DNA of 64,000 bases from Arthrobacter sp. EPSL27. Its GTDB lineage: Bacteria > Actinomycetota > Actinomycetes > Actinomycetales > Micrococcaceae. The translations under genes were made by a program, and so were the position numbers. The DNA is taken from positions 189,090-253,089 of the forward strand of contig NZ_LNUT01000005.1 in the NCBI RefSeq assembly GCF_001512305.1. Direction: 5' to 3'. Positions 21,309-33,385 of the stretch are shown here, in pieces. The notes under the pieces are model-generated. The model was not told the DNA's origin. It worked only from the letters and a program-made list of their open reading frames with translations, and ran no database searches. How positions within the stretch are numbered: the first letter of the stretch is position 1; every line of letters begins with the position of its first letter.

Positions 21309-21340
21309 AAACCGGTCCAGCAGTGCTGGGCCGGTTTTTT
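21309..21340 (+). terminator. intrinsic terminator after groEL
   Basis: AAACCGG(T)CCAGCA pairs with TGCTGG(G)CCGGTTT around a short loop and is followed by a run of six T residues. Confidence 0.88.
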
Positions 21341-21391
21341 GTGCGCCGTGGATGGTTCCGGGCCGGGCCGGGCCGGGGCCGGGCCTGGCCG

Positions 21392-21991
21392 TCAGGCCGT
21401 CATCTCCCGCGTTTCCACGCCGCCCCCAGGCTCGTACACCAGCGAGACGGCACCTGCGGGGAAGCTGCGCGCCGGCTCGGCGAGGCGGAACGTGGCGGGC
21501 ACCGTTCCGGCGTCGAAGAGGCGCTTGCCCTGCCCAAGGACCACCGGGTACAGCCACAGGTGGAGGCGGTCCAGGACCCCTGCCGCCAGCAGCGACCGGA
21601 TCAGGACCCCGCTGCCGAACATGAGCACCTGCCGGTACTGGTCCCGGAGCCCGCCCGCTGCCGCGGCATCCGGAAGGACCGTGGTGCCTGCCCACGCGGG
21701 GTCCTGCAGGGAAGATGACACCACGAACTTGGGCACCCGGTTGAGCGCCCCGGCGATCGCATCCGACTGGTGGGGCCAGTACGCCGCGAAGATGTCGTAG
21801 GTTCTCCGGCCGAGGAGGAGGGCATCCATCGTCGCGATGTCGGCCGCGACGGCCGCGCCGGATTCGTCATCGGACACCGGCGCCTGCCAGCCCCCGAAAG
21901 CGAAGCCGCCTTCGGGGTCTTCTTCACGGCCGCCCGGCGCCTGGTAGACGCCGTCGAGGGTGATGAACAGGTTCGCCACGATGATCCCCAC
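21392..21991 (-). CDS. dihydrofolate reductase-fold (RibD C-terminal-like) protein
   Basis: A 199-residue protein of the YyaP/RibD-C group. It starts at GTG with IIVANLFITLDGVYQAPG. LLLGRRTYDIFAAYWP and QVLMFGSGVLIRSLLAAGVLDRLHLWLYPVVLGQGKRLF are the usual blocks. This family has a DHFR-like fold and reductase annotation, but most members have no known substrate. It is convergent with groEL. CACAAT lies 6 nt before the GTG, consistent with a leaderless transcript. It is divergent from the DNA ligase gene. Confidence 0.85.
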   Translation of the reverse strand: MGIIVANLFITLDGVYQAPGGREEDPEGGFAFGGWQAPVSDDESGAAVAADIATMDALLLGRRTYDIFAAYWPHQSDAIAGALNRVPKFVVSSSLQDPAWAGTTVLPDAAAAGGLRDQYRQVLMFGSGVLIRSLLAAGVLDRLHLWLYPVVLGQGKRLFDAGTVPATFRLAEPARSFPAGAVSLVYEPGGGVETREMTA

Positions 21992-22048
21992 CCGCCCATT
22001 GTGGAAGCAGCACCCGGGCCATGTCCAGTGCCGTGGCAGGATGGTGCC

Positions 22049-23572
22049 ATGCTGCTCCTTGAGCTCGTGGAAACCACAACAGCCGTCGCATCAACCCGGT
22101 CCCGGCTGGCAAAGGTCGATGCCCTGGCCCAGCTTCTGGGCCGCCTCGAGCCGGCGGAGATCCCGACGGCGGTGGGTCTGCTCAGTGCCAAGCCCCGCCA
22201 GGGCCGTGTGGGCGTGGGCTGGAGCGGCATGGCGGCGGCCAAGGAAGAACCAGCCGCGGAGCCCAGCCTCACCGTGGCCGATCTGGATGACGCGCTGGAC
22301 CGGCTCCTGGCCGCCGCGGGCACAGGCTCGGGCGGGGAGCGGGCCGCCATCCTCCGGACGCTGCTGGCGGCGGCCACCGCGTCAGAGCAGTCCTTCATCG
22401 CCGGCGTGCTGCTCGGGGAGCTGCGCACCGGCGCCCTGGAGGGAGTGCTGACGGACGCCGTTGCCCGCGCCGCCGGCAGGCCCGTCGCGGCGGTGCGGCG
22501 TGCGGCCATGCTTTCCGGCGACCTCGGGGGCGCCGCCCTCCTGGCGCTCACCGGCACGGAGGCCGAGCTCGACGCCGTCGGTCTGGTGGTGGGCCGTCCG
22601 GTGCAACCCATGCTGGCCGCGACCGCGGCCAGTGCCGGTGCAGCCCTGGAAGCCACGGGGGAGGCCTCGGTGGAATACAAGCTCGACGGCGCCCGCATCC
22701 AGGTGCACCGCTCCGGCGACGACGTGCGCATCTACACCCGGAACCTCGCGGAGGTGACGCACCGGCTGCCCGAGGTGGCGGACCTGGTCCGCGGGCTGCC
22801 GGTGCAGGACGTGATCCTCGACGGCGAAACGCTCGCCCTGGACGAGGAGGGCGCCCCGCGGCCCTTCCAGGAAACCATGTCCCGCTTCGGCGCCGATGCG
22901 GTCCGGGAAACGCTGCTGCACCCCTGGTTTTTCGACGTGCTCCACATCGACGGGCGCGACCTGCTGGACGAACCGCTGGCTACCCGCATCGAGGTCCTGG
23001 AGCGTGTGGCACCCGCACACCGGATCCCGGGGGAAATCACCGCCGATCCTGACGTTGCCGAGCGGGTGTCCCGGGATGCACTCGCCGCCGGCCACGAGGG
23101 CGTGGTGGTCAAAGCGATCGGATCGGCCTACGCCGCCGGCCGGCGCGGCTCCAACTGGGTGAAGGTGAAACCGGTGCACACCTACGACCTGGTGGTGCTT
23201 GCGTGCGAATGGGGCTCGGGCCGCCGCACCGGCATGCTCTCCAACCTGCACCTCGGGGCACTGGATCCCGGCGGGGAGTTCGGTGAACCGGGCGGCTACG
23301 TCATGGTGGGCAAGACCTTCAAGGGCCTCACGGACGAGCTGCTGCGCTGGCAGACCGTAAGGTTCCAGGAGCTGGAGGTGCGGCGCACGGCAGGCACCGT
23401 CTGGGTGGAGCCGGTCACCGTCGTCGAAATAGCGATCGACGGCGTGCAGCAGTCGCCACGCTACCCGGGCGGGATCGCCCTGCGGTTTGCGCGCGTCAAG
23501 CGTTACCGGGAGGACAAGGCCCCTGCGGAAGCAGACACGATCCAGACCCTCCGCGCCCTGCTGCGGCCCTAG
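22049..23572 (+). CDS. ATP-dependent DNA ligase
   Basis: A 507-residue ligase of the archaeal/actinobacterial LigB type. The N-terminal DNA-binding domain occupies about residues 1-185. The adenylated lysine is K211 in EYKLDGARIQVHR (motif I). Further motifs are ILDGETLAL, FFDVLHIDG (III), EGVVVKAIGS (IV) and NWVKVKP (V). An OB-fold C-terminal domain ends in RYPGGIALRFARVKRYREDK. Such ligases supplement the NAD-dependent LigA in nick sealing. The ATG is the first plausible start; an in-frame extension upstream is antisense to the DHFR-like gene. Confidence 0.94.
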   Translation: MLLLELVETTTAVASTRSRLAKVDALAQLLGRLEPAEIPTAVGLLSAKPRQGRVGVGWSGMAAAKEEPAAEPSLTVADLDDALDRLLAAAGTGSGGERAAILRTLLAAATASEQSFIAGVLLGELRTGALEGVLTDAVARAAGRPVAAVRRAAMLSGDLGGAALLALTGTEAELDAVGLVVGRPVQPMLAATAASAGAALEATGEASVEYKLDGARIQVHRSGDDVRIYTRNLAEVTHRLPEVADLVRGLPVQDVILDGETLALDEEGAPRPFQETMSRFGADAVRETLLHPWFFDVLHIDGRDLLDEPLATRIEVLERVAPAHRIPGEITADPDVAERVSRDALAAGHEGVVVKAIGSAYAAGRRGSNWVKVKPVHTYDLVVLACEWGSGRRTGMLSNLHLGALDPGGEFGEPGGYVMVGKTFKGLTDELLRWQTVRFQELEVRRTAGTVWVEPVTVVEIAIDGVQQSPRYPGGIALRFARVKRYREDKAPAEADTIQTLRALLRP

Positions 23573-23607
23573 GGAAGAGGCCTAGCGAAGAGGCCTGGCG
23601 AAGAGGC
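23573..23607. repeat. short tandem repeat, GAAGAGGCCTGGC x3
   Basis: Three imperfect 13-bp units fill the gap between the converging ligase and DUF389 genes. Confidence 0.6.
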
Positions 23608-23611
23608 GGAA

Positions 23612-24586
23612 TCAGGCCTGGCGGCGGGTCCCGCTCCGCTGGCGTTTCAGGGTCCGGGCCACTCCGCCCGGAAGGCGCTTGGTCACCATCCGGTAGAAGA
23701 GCAGCACCGCGACGGCGGCCACCACAATGCCGACGAGGTTGAGCAGCAGTTGAAGCGCGGAGCCGGCCGCCTTCTGGTATTCGCCCAGCACCAAAGCCAC
23801 CGCCACGAACCCTGCGGCGGGCACGGTGGTCACGGAAATGAAGACGCCCACCAGGGCGGCAGAGCGGCGGCTGATGACGGACAGCATCCCTGCAGTGCCG
23901 GCCAGCACGGCAACTATCAGCGAATACGGGCCCGTGTGGTAGATGAAGTCGGTTGCTGAATTGCGGTCCAGGACATCGGAGGGGAAGAGGCCCAGCGGCA
24001 CGGAGAGCCACGCCGTGAAGGCCGCGGCCAGCATCGCCAGGGGGAAGCCGACGCCGAGGGCGATCGCCGCACGGCGTCCCAGCTTCCACTGCCGCCGCGC
24101 CAGGGCCACGGCCAGCGCCGCCAGCGGGCCGAATTCGGGTCCCACAGCCATCGCACCCACAATGGCGATGGTGGAGTCCGTCACAATGCCGATGGCCGCG
24201 AGCTGGGTCGCCAGGATGAGGAACGCCAGGTAGCTCCACGTCAGCCGGGAGTCCTCGCCGGTCTGCCGTGACACTTCGTCCCAGATGACGGCGTCCGCGC
24301 CTTCGCCTGGCGCCTCCGCGGTGGCTTTGTCCGCCCGGTCGGAGAGCACCAGTTCGGGCATGGTGACGGAGATCGAACCTTGTTCCTGGACGTCAAGGGC
24401 GTGGAGTTTCTCCACCAGGGCCTCCACCGACTCCCGGGCGACCAGGATGTGGATGACGTCCCCGGGCGGAACCACTGACGCGCCGCGCTGGCGGGAAATC
24501 TCGGCAACGCCGAGCTCGCCGGTGGAGCAGTCCACCACGGCGTCGGACAACGCTTCGGGGACAAAAATGCGCATTTGTGCGATCAC
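23612..24586 (-). CDS. DUF389 membrane protein
   Basis: A 324-residue protein. A soluble N-terminal domain of about 95 residues (MRIFVPEALSDAVVD, HILVARESVEALVEKLHAL) precedes about six transmembrane helices. The DUF389 signature IAIVGAMAVGPEFGPLAALAVAL is near residue 150. The C-terminus is strongly basic. Function is unknown; some relatives (TIGR00341) are suggested to be transport-related. The start is GTG with a perfect AGGAGG 7 nt upstream. It is divergent from the acyltransferase gene. Confidence 0.85.
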   Translation of the reverse strand: MIAQMRIFVPEALSDAVVDCSTGELGVAEISRQRGASVVPPGDVIHILVARESVEALVEKLHALDVQEQGSISVTMPELVLSDRADKATAEAPGEGADAVIWDEVSRQTGEDSRLTWSYLAFLILATQLAAIGIVTDSTIAIVGAMAVGPEFGPLAALAVALARRQWKLGRRAAIALGVGFPLAMLAAAFTAWLSVPLGLFPSDVLDRNSATDFIYHTGPYSLIVAVLAGTAGMLSVISRRSAALVGVFISVTTVPAAGFVAVALVLGEYQKAAGSALQLLLNLVGIVVAAVAVLLFYRMVTKRLPGGVARTLKRQRSGTRRQA

Positions 24587-24693
24587 GATCCGGCCTCCTC
24601 TGGCTCGTTACAGGGTAGCCGCCGGGCCCGTGGATGACCGGCCCGGCGGCGGTTTCCCGGCCGTCCGGATTCGCCAGAGAAATTACGGATCGG

Positions 24694-24699
24694 TAACAT
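24694..24699 (+). promoter_or_regulatory. -10 box of acyltransferase gene
   Basis: TAACAT, with the predicted start near 24706. This gives a short leader holding AAGGGG before the GTG at 24734. Confidence 0.35.
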
Positions 24700-24733
24700 T
24701 GATGCTTTGGAAACCGGCCTGAAGGGGCAACTT

Positions 24734-28502
<3,769 letters not shown>

Positions 28503-28518
28503 CCCGACCCACAGCCCG

Positions 28519-28576
28519 ACTGACACGCAGCAGGGGCCGTTCTGAACGCTCAGAACGGCCCCTGCTGCGTGTCAGT
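28519..28576. terminator. 27-bp perfect stem-loop after guaB
   Basis: A perfect 27-bp inverted repeat (28519-28545 and 28550-28576) with loop ACGC. It begins ACTGACACGCAGCAGGGG. It terminates guaB, and its right arm reaches the expected -35 position of the next promoter. Confidence 0.8.
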
Positions 28577-28594
28577 TGGGGCGGGCGCGTGACC

Positions 28595-28600
28595 TAGGCT
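28595..28600 (+). promoter_or_regulatory. -10 box of ABC transporter gene
   Basis: TAGGCT, 6 nt before the ATG. GGAG also lies in the gap, so either leaderless or very short-leader initiation is possible. Confidence 0.5.
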
Positions 28601-28606
28601 GGAGCC

Positions 28607-30448
28607 ATGTCCGAACTCCTGCCCGCGCGTGAGCCCAAGCGGAAACTCGCGCTGAGGCCCTACGCCCGGGCCGTGGCCCAAGTGCTGCGCGTCAGCTTCC
28701 GGGCCTCGCCCGCCGCGGTCGTGATGAAGGTGGTGGGGTCGCTGATCTCGGCGCTGCTGCCGCTGGTCACCACCTACTTCGCCGCCCTCACGACGACGGC
28801 CCTCGCGGCCGCCTATGCTGGCGACGCGGCGGCCGGGCAGCAGGCGATTGTCTACGTCATCATCACCGCGGCGCTGGGGCTCTTCTGGGGCGCCTTCAGC
28901 AGCGTGGACCGCTACATCCAGCAGCTCATGAGCTTCAAAGTGGGCGCGATCGTGGGCGACCTTATGTATGAGCGCTTCCTGGCCCTCGAATTCTGGCGCT
29001 ACGACGACAAGGAAACGGTGGACCTGTACGACCGGGCCAAACGTTTCTCGGACTCCTACGCCCGCGTCCTGGACCGGATCGCCGCCATCTTCACCCAGCT
29101 CGTCTCGGTCATCCTCGCCATCGGCGCGCTGCTGCTGGTCAGCTGGTGGATCGCGGTGATCGTCCTGATCGCGATCGTGCCCAGCGTGTACCTGCAGTTC
29201 AAGCTCTCCCGCGAACAGATCGCGCACTGGAACACCCAGGTCGACTCGCGCAGGCAGCGGAGGATGATCGAAACCAACCTCCTGCGGCCGCAGCACATCG
29301 CCGAGATGCGCCTCTACGGGATCGTCGGGTACCTGATGGGGCTGCGGTCGCGGCTGCGCGACGCGGATGAACGGCGGCGGCTGGATTTTCAGAAGCGATA
29401 CATACCCAAACAGCTCGCCGCGGACGCTCTGCAGTACGGCGCCGAGGTGGTGTCGCTGATCTGGGTGGTGGGGCAGATCATCGCCCGGGCACAGCCGGTG
29501 GGGCAGTTCCTCTACGTCCAGCAGATCGTCAGCCGGGCCCTGTCCACGGCCAACAGCCTGGTGTCCTCGCTCAGCTCGATCGACGAGGATCTCGCGAACC
29601 TCAAGGACTACGAGCTCTTTATGGCCATGCCCGTGCACTCCGACTCCGCCCCGCCGCTGCTGCAGGCGCCCAAGACCGTGGAGCTGCGGGACATCCGCTT
29701 CACCTACACCGGCAGCGAGCTGGAGGTCATCAAAGGCATTTCGCTGACCATCCGCGAGGGCCAGCACATCGCGATCGTGGGGGAGAACGGCGCCGGCAAG
29801 TCCACGCTCATCCGGATCCTCGCCGGACTCTACCGCCCGGACTCCGGGCAGGTGCTGCTCGACGGCGTCGACCTCGCCGCCGTCGACGTCAAGTCCTGGC
29901 ACCGCCATCTGGCGGTCCTCAGCCAGGAGTTCCTGAAATACGAGTTCGCGACCGCCGCGGAGAACATCCTGTTCGGCGACGTCGAGTCCCCGCGCGACGA
30001 CGACCGGATCCGCCGCGCCGCCGCCGACGCCGAGGCCCTGGAGTTCATCAACAAGCTGCCGAACGGCCTGGACAACCACGTCAGCAACTGGATGGAGGAC
30101 CCGCGCGGGCGGAAGGGAAGCGGGTTGTCCGGCGGGCAGTGGCAGCGGCTCGCGATGGCACGGAACCTCTACCGGAACGCCTCCTTCATGGTGATGGACG
30201 AGCCCACCTCGGCCATCGACGCCCTCGCCGAACACCGGATCTTCACCCGGCTCTTCGCCGACCGCAGCAGCACCATCATCGCCATTAGCCACCGCCTCGC
30301 CACGATCGAGAAGGCCGACGTCGTCTACATGCTCGAGGACGGCCGGATCGTGGAACAGGGCACCCACAAGGAGCTGGTTGCCCGGCGGGGCCGCTACTTC
30401 CGGATGTTCGAATCCCAGCTCTCCGTGGACGAGCCCGAGGGAGCCTGA
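28607..30448 (+). CDS. ABC transporter, exporter-type fused TMD-NBD
   Basis: 613 residues: six TM helices (residues ~45-340) followed by an ATPase domain. Walker A is GENGAGKSTLIRIL, the Q-loop lies near LAVLSQEF, the signature is LSGGQWQRLAMARN, and Walker B is FMVMDEPTSAID, with the H-loop in IAISHRLATIEKAD. The aromatic QW in the signature and FLKYEF after the Q-loop resemble lantibiotic/peptide exporter-like half-transporters. It would work as a homodimer; no partner gene is adjacent. The substrate is unknown. Confidence 0.9.
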   Translation: MSELLPAREPKRKLALRPYARAVAQVLRVSFRASPAAVVMKVVGSLISALLPLVTTYFAALTTTALAAAYAGDAAAGQQAIVYVIITAALGLFWGAFSSVDRYIQQLMSFKVGAIVGDLMYERFLALEFWRYDDKETVDLYDRAKRFSDSYARVLDRIAAIFTQLVSVILAIGALLLVSWWIAVIVLIAIVPSVYLQFKLSREQIAHWNTQVDSRRQRRMIETNLLRPQHIAEMRLYGIVGYLMGLRSRLRDADERRRLDFQKRYIPKQLAADALQYGAEVVSLIWVVGQIIARAQPVGQFLYVQQIVSRALSTANSLVSSLSSIDEDLANLKDYELFMAMPVHSDSAPPLLQAPKTVELRDIRFTYTGSELEVIKGISLTIREGQHIAIVGENGAGKSTLIRILAGLYRPDSGQVLLDGVDLAAVDVKSWHRHLAVLSQEFLKYEFATAAENILFGDVESPRDDDRIRRAAADAEALEFINKLPNGLDNHVSNWMEDPRGRKGSGLSGGQWQRLAMARNLYRNASFMVMDEPTSAIDALAEHRIFTRLFADRSSTIIAISHRLATIEKADVVYMLEDGRIVEQGTHKELVARRGRYFRMFESQLSVDEPEGA

Positions 30449-30466
30449 CCGCCGGGGCACAAAAAC

Positions 30467-30549
30467 GGGCATGCCCTCCGCCGGCGGCGTCCGGTGGACA
30501 TAGTGGCCATATGTCCACCCCGGGGCGCAAAGAATGGGCATGTCCTCCC
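30467..30549. repeat. interspersed repeat family B, third copy
   Basis: GGGCATGCCCTCCGCC at the start and AATGGGCATGTCC at the end match the copies at 10.7 kb. An internal 10-bp stem (GGTGGACATA at 30493 with its complement ending at 30519) replaces the less paired middle of the other copies. It lies between two converging genes. Confidence 0.8.
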
Positions 30550-30570
30550 TGGGGGGAGGACATGCCCATT
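30533..30570. terminator. bidirectional hairpin between ABC transporter and subtilase
   Basis: AATGGGCATGTCCTCC at 30533-30548 and its exact complement at 30555-30570 form a 16-bp stem with loop CTGGGG. It uses the end of the family B copy as its left arm. Confidence 0.7.
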
Positions 30571-30603
30571 GTTGGCGGTGCCCGGTGGTGCTTCGAGGTG
30601 GTA

Positions 30604-32508
30604 CTACGAGGTGGTCACCGAGGTGTCGTCCACGAAGAAGTAGGTCTTCAGCGAGGAGTCCTCCACGCCGAGGAATCGCAGGGTGACGCTCTTGCCCTTG
30701 AACGAGGACAGGTCCAGGGTCTTCAGCACGTAGCCGGTGGACTTGTTCAGGTTGGAGTAGGTGGCCAGGGTGCTGGTGACGCCGCCGCTGATGGCCTGGA
30801 CCTTCAGCGTGTCGTAGGCGGTTCCGGTGGTGGTCTCGTCCGTGAGGGTCTTGAGGTAGAAGGACAAGGTGGAGCCGGTGACGGAGGACGGGATGGTGAT
30901 GGTCTGGTCGAGCGTGTACGTCGTCGTCGCCGACCCCCAGCCGTTCAGGCCGGCGAAGCCGCTGCCGGTGCGGGCGCTGGTTCCGGTTTCAAAGGTGTCC
31001 GCGCGGTTGGAGGTCCAGGACGCCGCGCCGCTCTCGAAGCCCGGGTTCAGCAGCAGGTTTCCCGACGGCGGCGGGGTGGTGCCGCCGAGCAGCGCCATGG
31101 TAGCCGTGGCATCGGACAGGCCGGCGCCGCAGCCCTTGGTGCAGCCGCCCGGCATGGCCCGGGTGCCCTGCCGGAGCGTGGACTCCACCTGGGCCGGAGT
31201 GAGCCCGGGGGACTTGGACTTCATGAGGGCGACGAGGCCCGCGACGTGCGGGGTGGCCATCGAGGTGCCCTGGTAGCTGGCGTAGCCGGCGCCGCCCGGC
31301 GTCGTGGTTCCGGTGTTGATCGTGGAGAGGATGCCGCCGCCGCTGACGCCGGTGTCGCCGCCGGGGGCCGTGAGGTCCACGGTGGCGCCGTAGTTGGAGT
31401 AGTAGGACAGGGTGCCGCTCGGGTTGCTGGCCGCGACGGTGACCACCGAGTTGCAGTTGGACGGGCGGAAGCCGGACGCGTCTTGGTTGCTGTTGCCGGC
31501 CGCCACCACCACGGTGGTTCCCCTGGACACGGCGGCGTCGATGGCGGCCTGGTAGGTGGTGCCGCAGGCACCGGAGCCGCCCAGGCTCATGTTGATCACC
31601 TTCGCCGGATTGGCGTTGGCGGGGACGCCGGAGACGGTGCCGCCGGCAGCCCAGATGATGGCGTCGGCAATGTCCGAGAGTGAACCGCCGCACTTGGCCA
31701 GGACCCGGACCGGGACCACCTTGGCGTTGGGGGCCACGCCGGCCACACCGGCGGCGTTGCCCGTGACGGCGGCGACGGTGCCGGCCACGTGCGTGCCGTG
31801 CCAGGAGGAATTGGAGGCGGCGGACTGCCCGCATTCGCCGGCGGCGTACCAGTCGCCCTGGTCCTGGGCGTTGGCGTCCCGGCCGTTCCCGTCGCGAGCC
31901 GCCGTGGCGTCCGAGACGAAGTCGTAGCCGGCCAGCACGTTGCCGTCCAGGTCCGGGTGCGCGGTGATGCCGGTGTCGATCACGGCGACGGTGGACCCGG
32001 TGCCGGTGGAGACGTCCCACGCGCCGGGAATGCGCATGCCGTTCGCGGCGGTGAAGTCCCACTGCTCGGGGTAGCGCTGGTCGTTGGGCGTCAGCACCGC
32101 CGTCATGCGGGCATCGGGCTCGACGGCGTCCACCTGGCCGGAGGCGGCGATCTCGTTCATGAAGTCCCGGGCGGCCTGGTCGGAGAGGGCCTTGTCGGAG
32201 GCGATCAGGGTTCCTCCGGTGGTTAGGGCGCGCAGCTCCTTGACGCTGACGCCCTGTTGCCGGGCCGCCTGGCCCCAGGCGTTGGCGCGGCCGCTGGGGG
32301 TGGCGTTCCCCGGGGTCTTCTTGAAGCTCACAATGAACTGCGTGTACGCCTCGCCGGCGTTGACGTCCGGCGCCGGGATGTTCTCCGAGGCGACGGGTCC
32401 GGTGCCGGGGGCGGCAAACGCCGGGCTGACGGCGAGGGTCATGGAGCCGACGACGGCGGCCAGCGACAGGGCCAGGACGCGGGACTTCCTGAGTGATGCA
32501 CTTCCCAT
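30604..32508 (-). CDS. secreted subtilisin-like serine protease (S8)
   Basis: 634 residues. A signal peptide (SLRKSRVLALSLAAVVGSMT, then VSPAFA-A cleavage) is followed by an I9-type propeptide (about 55-135, YTQFIVSFKK). The S8 catalytic domain has Asp178 (VAVIDTGI), His237 (WHGTHVAGT) and Ser416 (GTSMATPHVAGL). A TPPPSG linker leads to a C-terminal beta-sandwich domain (about 490-634, NLLLNPGFESGAASW) of the carbohydrate-binding/P-domain kind. Several paired cysteines fit export. The promoter contains a perfect 9-bp dyad, so regulated secretion is likely. Confidence 0.93.
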   Translation of the reverse strand: MGSASLRKSRVLALSLAAVVGSMTLAVSPAFAAPGTGPVASENIPAPDVNAGEAYTQFIVSFKKTPGNATPSGRANAWGQAARQQGVSVKELRALTTGGTLIASDKALSDQAARDFMNEIAASGQVDAVEPDARMTAVLTPNDQRYPEQWDFTAANGMRIPGAWDVSTGTGSTVAVIDTGITAHPDLDGNVLAGYDFVSDATAARDGNGRDANAQDQGDWYAAGECGQSAASNSSWHGTHVAGTVAAVTGNAAGVAGVAPNAKVVPVRVLAKCGGSLSDIADAIIWAAGGTVSGVPANANPAKVINMSLGGSGACGTTYQAAIDAAVSRGTTVVVAAGNSNQDASGFRPSNCNSVVTVAASNPSGTLSYYSNYGATVDLTAPGGDTGVSGGGILSTINTGTTTPGGAGYASYQGTSMATPHVAGLVALMKSKSPGLTPAQVESTLRQGTRAMPGGCTKGCGAGLSDATATMALLGGTTPPPSGNLLLNPGFESGAASWTSNRADTFETGTSARTGSGFAGLNGWGSATTTYTLDQTITIPSSVTGSTLSFYLKTLTDETTTGTAYDTLKVQAISGGVTSTLATYSNLNKSTGYVLKTLDLSSFKGKSVTLRFLGVEDSSLKTYFFVDDTSVTTS

Positions 32509-32613
32509 GGGTTCTGCTTTCTACGGCCGGGCACAGCGGATCGCCCGGAACTGGGTGTGGAGGCCGGCGGGCGAGATCCCCGGCGGGCCGAAAGCAAACG
32601 TAAAGGGATTTTC

Positions 32614-32640
32614 AGGATTTGTAAATAGTTGACAAATCCT
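32614..32640. promoter_or_regulatory. palindromic operator at subtilase promoter
   Basis: AGGATTTGT, 9 nt, ACAAATCCT: a perfect 9-bp inverted repeat covering the -10 box and spacer of the subtilase promoter. The cognate regulator is not identifiable here. Confidence 0.7.
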
Positions 32641-32645
32641 GTCAA
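32617..32645 (-). promoter_or_regulatory. subtilase promoter
   Basis: On the minus strand: TTGACA (32640-32645), a 17-nt spacer and ACAAAT (32617-32622). This is a consensus -35 with a weaker -10. It predicts a leader of about 100 nt. Confidence 0.6.
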
Positions 32646-32663
32646 GTCGATGTGGACTATCGA

Positions 32664-33278
32664 TTATTTCCGGGGGATCTGAACCACCGTGGTGCGGACC
32701 CGCGCCAGGCTGGGATCCGGGGGAACGCTGCTGAAACCAAAGGTGACGGACGGCCGGATGGCGGCCAGCGGCCCGGCGTCCCCGCCGTCCCAGCGCACGC
32801 TCGCCGAGTCGATCCGGTGCAGGTCGGTCACGCCGTAATACTCCCGTCGCCCGCTTCGGGCCGCCCCCGCGGTGCGGACCCCGGGGCTGAGCCGGGCCGC
32901 GAGCGGACTGACGGCCCGCAGCCACCGGGGATGCACGGCCACGGGGCGGGGGACCAGCCTGGCGAGGGCGCCCAGGCTGGTCCTGGCCCCGACGGCGGCA
33001 CGGATCCGGAGCGGGCCGGCGTCCACCCTGAGCCGGTGCCCGCTGCGGGACGCGGCGACGTCGACCACCCGGACCTCGTCGAAGGTGTAGACGTCGGCGA
33101 TGAATTCACCCACCTCGCCGGACGGGGCGAGGAGGATCCGGTGTCCGGAGGGCAGTTGGACCATGGCATCGGCGAAGGCCCCAAAAGGGGACTGCTGCCA
33201 GAAACCCACCACCACGCGCAGGCCGGACTCCGTGCCGAGCCCGGCGATATGGCCGTCAAAGACCCAGCGATTCGTCAT
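32664..33278 (-). CDS. conserved hypothetical protein
   Basis: A 204-residue protein I cannot assign. It has no signal peptide or TM helix. The first half is rich in beta strands (RWVFDGHIAGLGTESGLRVVVGFW, then SGHRILLAPSGEVGEFIADVY). The middle is basic and Ala/Leu/Arg-rich (about 100-145). The ATG lies 6 nt from TACTCT on the minus strand, so a leaderless transcript is likely. It is upstream of the subtilase on the same strand but separated by a complete promoter, so the two are probably independent. It is divergent from guaB3. Confidence 0.7.
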   Translation of the reverse strand: MTNRWVFDGHIAGLGTESGLRVVVGFWQQSPFGAFADAMVQLPSGHRILLAPSGEVGEFIADVYTFDEVRVVDVAASRSGHRLRVDAGPLRIRAAVGARTSLGALARLVPRPVAVHPRWLRAVSPLAARLSPGVRTAGAARSGRREYYGVTDLHRIDSASVRWDGGDAGPLAAIRPSVTFGFSSVPPDPSLARVRTTVVQIPRK

Positions 33279-33284
33279 CCCGCC

Positions 33285-33290
33285 AGAGTA
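33285..33290 (-). promoter_or_regulatory. -10 box of hypothetical gene (leaderless)
   Basis: TACTCT on the minus strand, 6 nt before the ATG. Confidence 0.5.
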
Positions 33291-33373
33291 CTGGCCGCGG
33301 CTCCGGCCGCGCCGTGCGTCCCGGTCCGCCGGAGCGCCGCGGCGGGGACCACCGGCTCCGCCCGCCGCTGGGA

Positions 33374-33379
33374 TAACCT
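33374..33379 (+). promoter_or_regulatory. -10 box of guaB3 (leaderless)
   Basis: TAACCT, 6 nt before the GTGACTTAC start. No ribosome site is present. Confidence 0.6.
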
Positions 33380-33385
33380 AGACCA

